Source of the DNA: Burkholderia sp. USMB20
Lineage (GTDB): Bacteria > Pseudomonadota > Gammaproteobacteria > Burkholderiales > Burkholderiaceae
Direction of reading: 5' to 3'
NCBI RefSeq assembly: GCF_000949135.2
Contig: NZ_JTAN02000012.1
Span: 434,001-498,000, forward strand
Length of the DNA: 64,000 nt
The position numbers and the translations under genes are program-made. Below are positions 7,823 to 17,690 of the stretch, piece after piece. The notes under the pieces were generated by a model that did not search any database, had not been told where the DNA came from, and worked only from the letters and a program-made list of their open reading frames with translations. Positions within the stretch are counted from its first letter, which is position 1; each line of letters begins with the position of its first letter.

Positions 7823-10800
7823 ATGGCAAAGTTTTTTATCGATCGCCCGATCTTCGCGTGGGTGATCGCCATCATCCTGATGCTGGCCGGGGTCGCGGCG
7901 ATCTTCACGCTGCCGATCGCGCAGTATCCGACGATCGCGCCGCCATCGATCCAGATCACCGCGAACTACCCGGGCGCTTCCGCGAAGACGGTGGAAGACA
8001 CGGTGACGCAGGTGATCGAGCAGCAGATGAGCGGTCTCGACAACTTCCTGTACATGTCGTCGACGAGTGACGACTCGGGCAACGCCACGATCACGCTGAC
8101 GTTCGCGCCGGGCACCAACGCCGACATCGCACAGGTCCAGGTGCAGAACAAGCTGTCGCTCGCGACGCCGGTTCTGCCGCAGGTCGTGCAGCAGCTCGGT
8201 CTGTCGGTCACGAAGTCGAGCAGCAGCTTCCTGCTGGTGCTCGCCTTCAACTCCGAAGACGGCAGCATGAACAAGTACGACCTCGCGAACTTCGTGGCGT
8301 CGCACGTGAAGGATCCGATCAGCCGGTTGAACGGCGTCGGTACCGTCACGCTGTTCGGCTCGCAGTACGCGATGCGGATCTGGCTCGACCCGACCCGCCT
8401 GACGAACTACGGCCTCACGCCGGTCGACGTGACGAGCGCGATCACCGCGCAGAACGTGCAGATCGCGGGCGGCCAGATCGGCGGCACGCCGGCCAAGCCG
8501 GGCACCGTGCTGCAGGCGACGATCACCGAATCGACGCTGCTGCAGACGCCCGAGCAGTTCGGCAACATCCTGCTGAAGGTCAACCAGGACGGCTCGCAGG
8601 TGCGCCTGAAGGACGTCGCACAGATCGGCCTCGGCGGCGAAAACTACAACTTCGACACGAAGTACAACGGTCAGCCGACCGCGGCACTCGGTATCCAGCT
8701 CGCGACCAACGCAAACGCGCTCGCGACCGCGAAGGCCGTGCGCGCGAAGATCGACGAGCTCGCACCGTTCTTCCCGCACGGTCTCGTCGTGAAGTATCCG
8801 TACGACACGACGCCGTTCGTGAAGCTGTCGATCGAGGAAGTGGTCAAGACGCTGCTCGAAGGTATCGTGCTCGTGTTCCTCGTGATGTATCTGTTCCTGC
8901 AGAACCTGCGGGCGACGATCATCCCGACGATCGCGGTGCCGGTCGTGCTGCTCGGCACGTTCGCGATCATGTCGCTGGTGGGCTTCTCGATCAACACGCT
9001 GTCGATGTTCGGCCTCGTGCTCGCGATCGGCCTGCTGGTGGACGATGCGATCGTGGTGGTCGAGAACGTCGAGCGCGTGATGGCGGAAGAGGGGCTGTCG
9101 CCGAAGGAGGCGACCCGCAAGGCGATGGGCCAGATCACCGGCGCACTCGTCGGCGTCGCGCTCGTGCTGTCGGCGGTGTTCGTGCCGGTCGCGTTCTCCG
9201 GCGGGTCGGTCGGCGCGATCTATCGTCAGTTCTCGCTGACGATCGTGTCGGCGATGGTGCTGTCGGTGCTGGTCGCGTTGATTCTGACGCCGGCCCTGTG
9301 CGCGACGATCCTCAAGCCGATCCCGCAGGGCCATCACGAAGAGAAGAAGGGCTTCTTCGGCTGGTTCAACCGCACGTTCAACAACAGCCGCGACAAGTAC
9401 CACGTCGGCGTGCACCACGTGATCAAGCGCTCGGGTCGCTGGCTCATCATCTACCTGGTCGTGATCGTCGCGGTCGGCCTGCTGTTCGTGCGCCTGCCGA
9501 AGTCGTTCCTGCCCGATGAAGACCAGGGCCTGATGTTCGTGATCGTGCAGACCCCGTCGGGCTCGACGCAGGAAACGACCGCGAAGACGCTCGCGAACAT
9601 TTCCGACTACCTGCTGAAGGACGAGAAGGAAATCGTCGAATCGGCGTTCACGGTCAACGGCTTCAGCTTCGCCGGCCGCGGCCAGAACTCGGGTCTCGTG
9701 TTCGTGCGCCTGAAGGACTACTCGCAGCGCCAGCACGCGAACCAGAAGGTCCAGGCGCTGATCGGCCGGATGTTCGGGCGCTATTCGGGCTACAAGGACG
9801 CGATCGTGATCCCGTTCAACCCGCCGTCGATTCCGGAACTCGGCACCGCCGCCGGCTTCGACTTCGAGCTGACGGACAACGCCGGTCTCGGCCACGACGC
9901 GCTGATGGCCGCACGTAACCAGCTGCTCGGGATGGCCTCGAAGGATCCGACGCTGCAGGGCGTGCGTCCGAACGGGCTGAACGATACGCCGCAGTACAAG
10001 GTCGACATCGATCGCGAGAAGGCGAATGCGCTCGGCGTGACGGCGGATGCGATCGACCAGACGTTCTCGATCGCGTGGGCGTCGAAGTACGTGAACAACT
10101 TCCTCGACACCGACGGCCGGATCAAGAAGGTGTACGTGCAGTCGGATGCGCCGTTCCGGATGACGCCGGAGGACATGAACATCTGGTACGTGCGCAACGG
10201 TTCGGGCGGGATGGTGCCGTTCAGCGCGTTCGCGACCGGTCACTGGACGTACGGTTCGCCGAAGCTCGAGCGTTACAACGGCGTGTCGGCGATGGAAATC
10301 CAGGGTCAGGCCGCACCGGGCAAGTCGACCGGTCAGGCGATGACCGCGATGGAAGGGCTCGCGAAGAAGCTGCCGGTCGGTATCGGCTATTCGTGGACCG
10401 GCCTGTCGTTCCAGGAAATCCAGTCCGGCTCGCAGGCGCCGATCCTGTATGCGATCTCGATCCTCGTCGTGTTCCTGTGTCTCGCGGCACTGTATGAAAG
10501 CTGGTCGATCCCGTTCTCGGTGATCATGGTGGTGCCGCTCGGCGTGGTCGGCGCACTGCTCGCGGCGACGATGCGCGGCCTCGAGAACGACGTGTTCTTC
10601 CAGGTCGGCCTGCTGACCACGGTGGGCTTGTCCGCGAAGAACGCGATCCTGATCGTCGAGTTCGCGCGCGAACTGCAGATGACGGAGAAGATGGGCCCGA
10701 TCGAGGCCGCGCTGGAAGCGGCGCGCCTGCGGCTGCGTCCGATCCTGATGACATCGCTCGCGTTCATTCTCGGCGTGATGCCGCTCGCGATCAGCAACGG

Positions 10801-11023
10801 CGCGGGTTCGGCGAGCCAGCACGCGATCGGTACCGGCGTGATCGGCGGGATGATCACGGCGACGTTCCTCGCGATCTTCATGATCCCGATGTTCTTCGTG
10901 AAGATCCGCGCGATCTTCAGCGGCGAGAAGGAAGACGTCGACCAGGCGCTGCGTCTGGCTCAGGAGCACTCGCACCACGAAGAGAAGCCGGGCAACGGCG
11001 ACGAAGGCAACAAGGGACAGTGA
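7823..11023 (+). CDS. bpeB: RND multidrug efflux pump (HAE1 family)
   Basis: The 1066-residue inner-membrane proton/drug antiporter is of AcrB/MexB type and full length. Twelve transmembrane helices and two large periplasmic loops are evident. The proton-relay pair falls at Asp407-Asp408 ([18 protein letters not shown]), the same numbering as AcrB, and the helix-10 lysine is in [14 protein letters not shown]. The first residues ([14 protein letters not shown]) are typical. Its stop overlaps the start of the outer-membrane gene (TGATG). The naming follows the BpeAB-OprB system of B. pseudomallei; the substrate range is not predictable from this sequence. Confidence 0.96.
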   Translation: MAKFFIDRPIFAWVIAIILMLAGVAAIFTLPIAQYPTIAPPSIQITANYPGASAKTVEDTVTQVIEQQMSGLDNFLYMSSTSDDSGNATITLTFAPGTNADIAQVQVQNKLSLATPVLPQVVQQLGLSVTKSSSSFLLVLAFNSEDGSMNKYDLANFVASHVKDPISRLNGVGTVTLFGSQYAMRIWLDPTRLTNYGLTPVDVTSAITAQNVQIAGGQIGGTPAKPGTVLQATITESTLLQTPEQFGNILLKVNQDGSQVRLKDVAQIGLGGENYNFDTKYNGQPTAALGIQLATNANALATAKAVRAKIDELAPFFPHGLVVKYPYDTTPFVKLSIEEVVKTLLEGIVLVFLVMYLFLQNLRATIIPTIAVPVVLLGTFAIMSLVGFSINTLSMFGLVLAIGLLVDDAIVVVENVERVMAEEGLSPKEATRKAMGQITGALVGVALVLSAVFVPVAFSGGSVGAIYRQFSLTIVSAMVLSVLVALILTPALCATILKPIPQGHHEEKKGFFGWFNRTFNNSRDKYHVGVHHVIKRSGRWLIIYLVVIVAVGLLFVRLPKSFLPDEDQGLMFVIVQTPSGSTQETTAKTLANISDYLLKDEKEIVESAFTVNGFSFAGRGQNSGLVFVRLKDYSQRQHANQKVQALIGRMFGRYSGYKDAIVIPFNPPSIPELGTAAGFDFELTDNAGLGHDALMAARNQLLGMASKDPTLQGVRPNGLNDTPQYKVDIDREKANALGVTADAIDQTFSIAWASKYVNNFLDTDGRIKKVYVQSDAPFRMTPEDMNIWYVRNGSGGMVPFSAFATGHWTYGSPKLERYNGVSAMEIQGQAAPGKSTGQAMTAMEGLAKKLPVGIGYSWTGLSFQEIQSGSQAPILYAISILVVFLCLAALYESWSIPFSVIMVVPLGVVGALLAATMRGLENDVFFQVGLLTTVGLSAKNAILIVEFARELQMTEKMGPIEAALEAARLRLRPILMTSLAFILGVMPLAISNGAGSASQHAIGTGVIGGMITATFLAIFMIPMFFVKIRAIFSGEKEDVDQALRLAQEHSHHEEKPGNGDEGNKGQ

Positions 11024-12546
11024 TGATGCAAAAACACGCTTTGACTGCAATCGCGGTCGCGCTGCTGGCCACGGGCTGCACGATGGCGCCGCATTACACG
11101 CGGCCCGACGCGCCCGTCGCGCAGGCGTACCCGGCCGGCGGCGTCTATGCGACGCAGCCGGGTGCTGCCGGCGCGCGCAGCGCGAACGGCCAGGCGGCGA
11201 CCGCCATCGGCTGGCGCGAATTCTTCGTCGATCCGCGCCTGCAGCGGCTGATCGAGATCGCGCTGAAGAACAACCGCGACCTGCGCGTGTCGGTGCTGAA
11301 CATCGAGGCGGCGCGCGCGCAGTACCAGATCACGCGCGCGGGCCTGTTCCCGACGCTCGACGGCACGGGCACGGGCAGCATCCAGCGCGTGCCGCAGGGC
11401 CTGTCGCAGACGGGGGCGCCGTATATCTCGCGGGCCTACAACGTCGGCGTTTCCGCATCGTGGGAACTCGACCTGTTCGGTCGCGTGCAGAGCCTGAAGG
11501 ACCAGGCGCTCGCGCAGTACCTGTCGACGTCGTACGCACGGCAGGCTGCCGAGATCTCGCTGGTGTCGCAGGTGGCGGATCAGTACCTGACGCTGCTGTC
11601 GACCGACGACCTGCTGCAGGTCACGGAAAACACGCTGAAGTCGGCCCAGGCGTCGTACGACCTGACCAAGCTGCAGTTCGACAACGGCACGGGCTCCGAG
11701 CTCGAGCTGCGTCAGGCGCAGACGGTCGTCGAGACGGCGCTCGCGAACCAGCAGGCGCAGGCGCGCGCGCGTGCACAGGCACTGAACGCGCTGGTGCTGC
11801 TGATCGGCGAGCCGCTGCCGGACGATCTGCCGGCGGGCATGCCGCTCGACGCGCAGAACCTGCTGACGGACGTGCCGGCCGGTCTGCCGTCCGACCTGCT
11901 GACGCGTCGTCCGGACGTGATGCAGGCCGAGCAGACGCTGCTGGCCGCGAACGCGAACATCGGCGCGGCACGCGCGGCGTTCTTCCCGCGCATCTCGCTG
12001 ACGGGCGCGTTCGGCACCGGCAGCCCGACGCTCGGCGGCCTGTTCAAGGCCGGCACCGCGGCGTGGTCGTTCGCGCCGCAGATCACGATGCCGATCTTCG
12101 AAGGCGGGCAGAACATCGCGAACCTGAACCTCGCGAACGTGCAGAAGCGCATCGAGATCGCCAACTACGAGAAGGCGATCCAGTCGGCGTTCCGCGAAGT
12201 GTCGGACGGGCTGGCCGCACGCGGCACGTACGACCAGCAGATCGCCGCGCTCGAGCGCAACGAGCACGCGCAGCAGCGTCGCTTCGACCTGTCGGACCTG
12301 CGCTACAAGAACGGTGTCGACAGCTACCTGTCGGTGCTGACCGCGCAAACCGACCTGTACTCGGCTCAGCAGTCGCTGATCAGCGCGCGCCTGGCACGCT
12401 GGACGAACCTCGTCACGCTGTACCGCGCACTGGGCGGCGGCTGGATCCAGCACGCGGGCGAGACGCCGCGCGCACCGGACGAGACGGTCGACTACGACAA
12501 GGCGGCCGCTCCGGCTGCTGCGTCGGCGGCAGCGACGAACGGGTAA
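11023..12546 (+). CDS. oprB: RND efflux outer-membrane factor (OprM/NodT family lipoprotein)
   Basis: The 507-residue TolC-like channel completes the tripartite pump. The N-terminus has a lipobox (ATGC) with Cys19. Two OEP repeats follow, with typical segments such as ASWELDLFGRVQSLKDQALAQYL and LLTRRPDVMQAEQTLLAANANIGAARAAFFPRISLTG. The possible starts are GTG 11020, ATG 11023 and ATG 11026. I chose 11023, which overlaps the pump stop by one base after AAGGGACAG. A strong terminator follows at 12613. Confidence 0.94.
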   Translation: MMQKHALTAIAVALLATGCTMAPHYTRPDAPVAQAYPAGGVYATQPGAAGARSANGQAATAIGWREFFVDPRLQRLIEIALKNNRDLRVSVLNIEAARAQYQITRAGLFPTLDGTGTGSIQRVPQGLSQTGAPYISRAYNVGVSASWELDLFGRVQSLKDQALAQYLSTSYARQAAEISLVSQVADQYLTLLSTDDLLQVTENTLKSAQASYDLTKLQFDNGTGSELELRQAQTVVETALANQQAQARARAQALNALVLLIGEPLPDDLPAGMPLDAQNLLTDVPAGLPSDLLTRRPDVMQAEQTLLAANANIGAARAAFFPRISLTGAFGTGSPTLGGLFKAGTAAWSFAPQITMPIFEGGQNIANLNLANVQKRIEIANYEKAIQSAFREVSDGLAARGTYDQQIAALERNEHAQQRRFDLSDLRYKNGVDSYLSVLTAQTDLYSAQQSLISARLARWTNLVTLYRALGGGWIQHAGETPRAPDETVDYDKAAAPAAASAAATNG

Positions 12547-12612
12547 GCACGACGGCGGGCAGGGGCGGGCGACCGCGCCGGTTCGCCGAAGTCGCGGTCC
12601 CCGGGATGAGAC

Positions 12613-12645
12613 AACGCCACGGACGAAGGTCCGTGGCGTTTTTTT
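12613..12645 (+). terminator. rho-independent terminator of the efflux operon
   Basis: An 11-bp perfect stem (AACGCCACGGA / TCCGTGGCGTT) with a 6-base loop is followed by a run of T. Confidence 0.9.
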
Positions 12646-12730
12646 ATGTGCGGCCGGTTCGATTGGCCGCGACCGCGGATCGTCATCACCGGCACCTCCG
12701 CTATCGTCGCTCAATCACTCGCCGCAAAGC

Positions 12731-12759
12731 AAAACGCCACGGCAAGCCGTGGCGTTTTT
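12731..12759. terminator. bidirectional terminator, mainly for the purine permease
   Basis: A 12-bp stem (AAAACGCCACGG / CCGTGGCGTTTT) with loop CAAG has A and T tracts on the two sides, so it can work in both directions. It lies past the stop of the leftward permease. Its stem shares the core CGCCACGG with the terminator 120 bp away. Confidence 0.8.
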
Positions 12760-12805
12760 CCTTTACCGTATCGCACCGTCCTTCGGCGCGTCCGGGGCGG
12801 ACCGA

Positions 12806-14182
12806 TCAGTGATGCACGTCGGCCGGGCGTCCGTCGAAGTCGTGTCCTGCGCGGCGGATGTCGCAACGCGCGTCCTTCTCGCCCTTCACGCCGTTGAACA
12901 CGATGTTCAGGATCACGGCGGTGGCCGACGCGAGCAGGATGCCGCTGTGCAGGATCGGCGCGAGCGCGGGCGGCAGCTTCGAGAAGAAGTGCGGCGACAC
13001 GACCGGCACGAGGCCCATGCCGACGCTCACGGCGACGATGAACAGGTTGTGCGAGTTGTTCACGAAGTCGACCTTCGACAGCACCTTGATGCCGTTCGCG
13101 GCCACCATCCCGAACATCACGATGCCCGCGCCGCCGAGCACGAACGGCGGCACCGACGCGACGACCTGCGCCATCTTCGGGAACAGGCCGAGCAGCACCA
13201 GGATCACGCCGCCCGTCGCGCAGACGAACCGGCTCTTCACGCCCGTCACGCCGATCAGGCCGACGTTCTGCGAGAACGACGTATGCGGAAACGAGTTGAA
13301 GATGCCGCCGATCAGCGTGCCGAGGCCGTCGACGCGCAGGCCGCGCACGAGGCGCTCCTGGTTGACCGGACGATCGACCATGTCGCCGACCGCGAGGAAC
13401 ATGCCGGTCGATTCGATGAACGTGACGAACATCACCGTGACCATCGTCACGATCGACAGCGGGTCGAAGTGCGGCATGCCGAAGTGGAACGGCATCACGA
13501 TGCCGACCCACGGTGCGTGCGCGACGCCGTCGGTATTCACGCGGCCGATCGCGAACGCGATCGCGAAGCCGGCGACGATGCCGAGCAGCACCGAGATGTT
13601 CGCGATGAAGCCGCGGCCGAACTTGTTGATCATCAGGATCAGCGTGAGCACGAGCAGCGACAGGCCGAGATAGACGGGGCTGCCGTACTCGGGGTTGCCG
13701 ACGCCGCCGGCCGCCCAGTTGATGCCGACTTCCATCAGCGACAGCCCGATCACCGCGATCACGGTGCCGACGACCACCGGCGGGAAGAACCGCAACAGCT
13801 TGCCGATCATCGGCGCGAGCACGATGCCGATGATGCCGGCCGCGATCGTCGAACCGAAGATGTCGAGAATGCCGAGGCCGGGGTTGGTGCCGATCGCGAT
13901 CATCGGGCCGACGGCCGCGAACGTGCAGCCCATGATGACGGGCAGGCGGATCCCGAAGATCCACAGGCCCAGCGTCTGGATCAGCGTGGCGATGCCGCAC
14001 GAAAACAGATCGGCGCTGATCAGGAACGCGATCTGGTCTTTCGGCAGCTTGAGTGCGGCGCCAACGATAAGCGGCACGGCGACAGCGCCGGCGTACATGA
14101 CGAGGACGTGTTGCAGGCCAAGCGTTACCAGCTTGCCGGTCGGCAGCACCTCATCGCACGGATGGACCGTGTTCGATTGCAT
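12806..14182 (-). CDS. NCS2-family purine (xanthine/urate) permease
   Basis: This is a 458-residue polytopic membrane protein of the nucleobase:cation symporter-2 family, with about 12-14 hydrophobic segments. The signature segment SFSQNVGLIGVTGVKSR matches the NCS2 motif and favours xanthine or urate over uracil. I chose the ATG at 14182 (MQSNTVHP) over 14248 because it follows GAGTGAG and is the usual N-terminal length. A long 5' region separates it from the divergent FGGY kinase gene. The exact substrate is inferred from family resemblance only. Confidence 0.88.
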   Translation of the reverse strand: MQSNTVHPCDEVLPTGKLVTLGLQHVLVMYAGAVAVPLIVGAALKLPKDQIAFLISADLFSCGIATLIQTLGLWIFGIRLPVIMGCTFAAVGPMIAIGTNPGLGILDIFGSTIAAGIIGIVLAPMIGKLLRFFPPVVVGTVIAVIGLSLMEVGINWAAGGVGNPEYGSPVYLGLSLLVLTLILMINKFGRGFIANISVLLGIVAGFAIAFAIGRVNTDGVAHAPWVGIVMPFHFGMPHFDPLSIVTMVTVMFVTFIESTGMFLAVGDMVDRPVNQERLVRGLRVDGLGTLIGGIFNSFPHTSFSQNVGLIGVTGVKSRFVCATGGVILVLLGLFPKMAQVVASVPPFVLGGAGIVMFGMVAANGIKVLSKVDFVNNSHNLFIVAVSVGMGLVPVVSPHFFSKLPPALAPILHSGILLASATAVILNIVFNGVKGEKDARCDIRRAGHDFDGRPADVHH

Positions 14183-14631
14183 CTGTCTCACTCCATGATC
14201 TTGTTTTCGGGGTGATACGAAGTTATGCGGAATGCCACATCGCAACAAGAGCGCTGGGTTCTATTCCGTTCTTTGCTGGTTCGATATGCCAGGTCGGCAT
14301 GAAACAGGGTGTCGATCATCGGGAAACTGCCGCTGGAGTGAGGTTCCCCGGTTTTATAGCCCTCCAAAATAGCGCGGACCCCCGTGTCAAATATCGGTCG
14401 CTTTATGGTGTGTATCGCGACCGCGGCATAGTGGCAAAAACGACCGGCGAAAAATCGTGCCGGGTTAACCCGCGAGCGGCTGTTCTGGCGGGCAAGGTGC
14501 AGCCCGGCGAAGCCGGTCGTGCACGGCCGGGTTTTTGCGTCGCCGCGCGGCCGAAAGCGCCGCAAAAATCGGGGCGCATGGCGCGATCCCGCTATCATCG
14601 ATATCCGTTCACTCGACTACGCCACTCCGTC
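14183..14631. other. 449-bp intergenic region between permease and kinase
   Basis: This contains the promoters of two divergent genes. The only structured element I see is a possible hairpin with a T run at 14513-14536 on the rightward strand. No convincing ORF with a ribosome binding site is present. Confidence 0.5.
14513..14536 (+). terminator. possible terminator or attenuator before the FGGY kinase
   Basis: CCGGTC and GGCCGG flank GTGCAC, forming a G+C-rich hairpin with one G-U pair, and GTTTTT follows. No rightward gene lies upstream, so it may end a small RNA or act in the kinase leader. Confidence 0.35.
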
Positions 14632-16083
14632 ATGCGCCTGCTCGGAATCGACCTCGGCACCGGCTCCGTCAAACTCGTCACGCTCGATGCCGATGGCGTC
14701 GAGCGCGCGGTGGCGAGCGAACCCTATGCGTTGTCGTCGCCGCAGCCCGGCTGGGCCGAAATCGCGCCCGACGTCTGGTGGCAGGCGCTCGTGCGCGCTG
14801 CCGCGCGGCTGCCGGCCGGCGAGCGCGCGCAGGTCGCCGCGATCGGCTTCTCCGGCCAGATGCACGGCGTCGTGCCGATCGACGCGGCCGGGCAGCCGGT
14901 GCGGCCCGCGCTGTTGTGGCCCGATACGCGCGCGGTGCGCGAAGCGGACGCGGCCGATTGGGCAGGCGCCGGTTTGCCCGTCGCACCGAATCCCGTCGCG
15001 CCCGGCATGGCGGGCCCGCTGTTGCGCTGGCTGGCCGCACACGAACCGCAGGCGCTGCGGGCCGCCCGCTGGGCCGTCCAGCCGAAGGACTGGCTGCGCG
15101 TCGCGCTGGGCGGTGAGGTCGCGGCCGATCCGAGCGACGCGTGCGCGACCGCGCTCGCGACGCCGGACGGCGCATGGGATGCGGCGCTGATCGAGTCGCT
15201 GGGCCTGCCGCTCGACCGGTTCGCGCCGGTGCGGGCGTCGGGCGCGCGCTGCGGCGTGCTCGATGCGAAGGCCGCGGCGGCACTCGGGCTGCCGGCCGGC
15301 GTGCCGCTGGCGACGGGGGCGGCCGATACCGCGTGCGCGGCGCTGGGCAGCGGGCTCGTCGCGGCCGGCGATGCGCTGCTGACCACCGGCAGCGGCGGCC
15401 AGATCGTCGTGCTCGCGGATGCGCTGCCGCCCGCGCGGCTTGGGCTGCACCGCTATCGCGCGGCGGCCGGCGACGGTTATTACACGATGGCCGCGATGCA
15501 GAACGTCGGGCTCGCGCTCGAAGCCGTGCGCGGCTGGCTCGGCTATCCGGGCTGGGCGGATGCGTACGACGACGCGTTCGCGCAGCCGGCGTCCGGGCGG
15601 CTCTGCTTCCTGCCGTACCTGACGGGCGAGCGCTCGCCGTGGATGAATCCCGATGCGCGCGGCGGCTGGCTCGGGCTCGGGCTCGGCGACACGCGCGGCG
15701 CGATGATGCGCGCCGCCTTCGAAGGTGTCGCGTTCGCGCTGCGCGCGGGGCTCGATGCGATCCGCGCTGCGAACCCGGCCGATCCGGTGACGACGCTGCG
15801 CCTCGCCGGCGGCGGCTCGGTCGATCCGCGCTGGCGCCAGTTGCTCGCGGATGCGCTCGTCGCGTCGCTGGACGCGGTCGATTGCCCGAATGCCGCGACG
15901 CGCGGTGCCGCGCTGCTCGCCGGCGTCGCGATCGGACACTGGCGCGACGACGCGCTGCGCACGCTGGCGCCGGCTGCGTCGCCCGTCGCCGCGCCGCGCG
16001 ACGATCGCGCGCTGGCCGCCCGCCATGCGCGTTTCATCGATCTGTATGCGCGAACGGATGCGTGGTTCACAAGCGGCGTTTAA
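14632..16083 (+). CDS. xylB: FGGY-family carbohydrate kinase (xylulokinase-like)
   Basis: The 483-residue sugar kinase starts with the ATPase-fold phosphate motif (LLGIDLGTGSVKLV). It also has GFSGQMHGVV, the GSGGQIVVL region and LRLAGGGSVDPRWRQLLADAL, all of xylulokinase type. The ATG at 14632 gives the canonical N-terminus; the reading frame is open far upstream but without family similarity. It phosphorylates a ketopentose or similar sugar with ATP. It stands alone, whereas a second xylulokinase gene (34028-35509) sits in the polyol locus, so the two probably have different substrates or regulation. Confidence 0.85.
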   Translation: MRLLGIDLGTGSVKLVTLDADGVERAVASEPYALSSPQPGWAEIAPDVWWQALVRAAARLPAGERAQVAAIGFSGQMHGVVPIDAAGQPVRPALLWPDTRAVREADAADWAGAGLPVAPNPVAPGMAGPLLRWLAAHEPQALRAARWAVQPKDWLRVALGGEVAADPSDACATALATPDGAWDAALIESLGLPLDRFAPVRASGARCGVLDAKAAAALGLPAGVPLATGAADTACAALGSGLVAAGDALLTTGSGGQIVVLADALPPARLGLHRYRAAAGDGYYTMAAMQNVGLALEAVRGWLGYPGWADAYDDAFAQPASGRLCFLPYLTGERSPWMNPDARGGWLGLGLGDTRGAMMRAAFEGVAFALRAGLDAIRAANPADPVTTLRLAGGGSVDPRWRQLLADALVASLDAVDCPNAATRGAALLAGVAIGHWRDDALRTLAPAASPVAAPRDDRALAARHARFIDLYARTDAWFTSGV

Positions 16084-16223
16084 ACTCGGGCACTTGTCCT
16101 GGATTGTCCTGTTGCGACAGCGGTGACGCCTCGCGGCAAGCCGGCGACCGTTTCCCGCGCGCGACGGGCGGCGGGATCGGGGATCATGCCGGGCGCGATA
16201 CGGCTTCGCCGTGTCGCGCGGTA

Positions 16224-16325
16224 CGGCTCGACCTGATCACGCACGCGCTGCCGCGCGAGATGCTCGACGACGGCGTCGACCCGATGAAGAAGGGCGAATC
16301 GATTCGCCCGATCGTGCTGTATTGA
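16224..16325 (+). pseudogene. frmA: 3' remnant of S-(hydroxymethyl)glutathione dehydrogenase gene
   Basis: About 32 codons ending in TGA at 16323-16325 read LDLITHALPREMLDDG then VDPMKKGESIRPIVLY. This matches the C-terminal end of class III alcohol dehydrogenases, whose tails read like THxxxLxxINxAFDLMHxGxSIRxVI. No start, cofactor domain or zinc ligands remain in the 140 bp before it. It lies 15 bp before S-formylglutathione hydrolase, the usual frmA partner. It is therefore a fossil of the first gene of a formaldehyde operon. Confidence 0.75.
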
Positions 16326-16340
16326 ACGGAAGGGAACCCC

Positions 16341-17189
16341 ATGCTCGAACTCGTTTCTTCGCATGCTTGCCACGGTGGCGAGCAACGCTTCTATCGCCAC
16401 GATTCGAAGGCGATCGGCCTGCCGATGAAGTTCTCGGTGTACCTGCCGCCGCAGGCGGCGCACGGCCGCGTGCCGGCGCTGTTCTATCTCGCGGGGCTCA
16501 CCTGCACCGAGGAGACGTTCGCGATCAAGGGCGGCGCGCAGCAGTACGCGGCACAGCACGGCCTCGCGCTCGTGATGCCCGATACGAGCCCGCGCGGCGC
16601 GGGTGTGGCGGGCGAGTCGGAGGCGTGGGATTTCGGCGTCGGCGCGGGTTTCTATGTCGACGCGACGCAAGCGCCGTGGTCGACGCATTACCGGATGGAG
16701 TCGTACGTGACGGGCGAGCTGCGCGAACTCGTCGCGGCCGAACTGCCGATCGACGGCGCGCGGCTCGGGATCTTCGGCCACTCGATGGGCGGGCACGGCG
16801 CGCTGACGCTCGCGCTGCGTCACCCCGACCTGTACCGGTCGGTGTCGGCGTTCGCGCCGATCGCCGCGCCGACGCGCTGCCCGTGGGGCGAGAAGGCGTT
16901 CTCGGGTTATCTGGGCGACGATCGCGAAGCGTGGAAACAGCACGACGCAAGCGAGCTCGTCGCGCGCGCGGATGCGCCGAAGTTCGCGGACGGCATTCTC
17001 GTCGACCAGGGCCTCGCCGACCAGTTCCTCGCGAACCAGCTGAACCCCGACGTGTTCGAAGCCGCGTGCGAGAAGGCCGGCCAGCCGCTGACGCTGCGCC
17101 GCCATGCGGGCTACGACCACGGTTACTACTTCATCTCGACGTTCATCGCCGATCACGTCGCGCATCATGCGCGGGTGCTGGCACGTTAG
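16341..17189 (+). CDS. fghA: S-formylglutathione hydrolase
   Basis: The 282-residue esterase of the FGH/esterase-D family hydrolyses S-formylglutathione to formate and glutathione in the cytoplasm, the second step of formaldehyde detoxification. The nucleophile is Ser148 in GHSMGGHGAL. The acid and base are in ILVDQGLADQFL and GYDHGYYF. Length and the opening LVSSHACHGGEQRFYRHDS are typical. The ATG follows GAAGGGAA. The gene that should supply its substrate survives here only as a fragment, so an intact dehydrogenase is expected elsewhere in the genome. Confidence 0.95.
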   Translation: MLELVSSHACHGGEQRFYRHDSKAIGLPMKFSVYLPPQAAHGRVPALFYLAGLTCTEETFAIKGGAQQYAAQHGLALVMPDTSPRGAGVAGESEAWDFGVGAGFYVDATQAPWSTHYRMESYVTGELRELVAAELPIDGARLGIFGHSMGGHGALTLALRHPDLYRSVSAFAPIAAPTRCPWGEKAFSGYLGDDREAWKQHDASELVARADAPKFADGILVDQGLADQFLANQLNPDVFEAACEKAGQPLTLRRHAGYDHGYYFISTFIADHVAHHARVLAR

Positions 17190-17217
17190 TGCGGTAAACC
17201 GGCCGCGCCATCCCGCA

Positions 17218-17496
17218 TCAGCGAGTGGCGTGGCGCTTCCGCTTTCGCAGCATGCGCAAGGCGAGCCAGGTCACCGGTATCACGACCGCAAGCGCTATCA
17301 GCAAATGCATGACGATGACGAGATCATCTCCCGCCTCGCCATCCCAGAACCCGGGAACATGCGTGACGAGCCAAGCCCACGCGCGCTCGGGTATCGGTAG
17401 TGCGAACGATTCGTGAGTGAGGCACAGCCGTGCAAGCGACACGGATGCCACGAGTACCCACGCGGTCACCGCGGCTCGGTACGCGACTCGCTTCAT
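17218..17496 (-). CDS. hypothetical two-helix membrane protein
   Basis: This is a 92-residue ORF, start ATG at 17496, overlapping the stop of the preceding small ORF by ATGA. It has two hydrophobic helices (about residues 6-22 and 59-82) and a very basic C-terminal end (RMLRKRKRHATR). I recognise no family. It lies at the end of the zinc-uptake operon and seems translationally coupled to it. Coding status is supported by the overlap and hydrophobic pattern but not proven. Confidence 0.5.
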   Translation of the reverse strand: MKRVAYRAAVTAWVLVASVSLARLCLTHESFALPIPERAWAWLVTHVPGFWDGEAGDDLVIVMHLLIALAVVIPVTWLALRMLRKRKRHATR

Positions 17497-17690
17497 TTGA
17501 CGGTAATCGTGCCGTACGCGCGCACGGAGGAGCCGGGGATCTGAACCGGCTTCTGCGCGATCAGCAAGTTTCTCAGTCGCGCGTAATCGATCGTCGATTC
17601 GATGGTCACGCATTCCCCGCTGATTCCATGCACGCCTTTGGAGTGCGTGCGACATGCGCGGCGCCCTGTCGAGCGCCGGCTGAACGTCAT
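17493..17690 (-). CDS. hypothetical 65-residue protein coupled to znuB
   Basis: The ORF starts at ATG 17690, overlapping the znuB stop by ATGA, and ends overlapping the next ORF by ATGA. The C-terminal two-thirds (VTIESTIDYARLRNLL, then PVQIPGSSVRAYGTITVK) looks like real protein with beta and helix pattern. The first 20 residues are Arg/Thr-rich and less convincing, so this may instead be the 3' end of a truncated gene. No family is recognised. Confidence 0.4.
   Translation of the reverse strand: MTFSRRSTGRRACRTHSKGVHGISGECVTIESTIDYARLRNLLIAQKPVQIPGSSVRAYGTITVK

Noticed and set aside
6371-11050. A 1559-codon open frame antisense to the efflux pump genes
   Set aside because: It is the high-G+C mirror of the adaptor and pump genes, is Arg/His-rich without domains, and has no ribosome binding site.
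14183-14631. Purine riboswitch before the NCS2 permease
   Set aside because: I see no conserved purine-aptamer core, and the class is not expected in this group.
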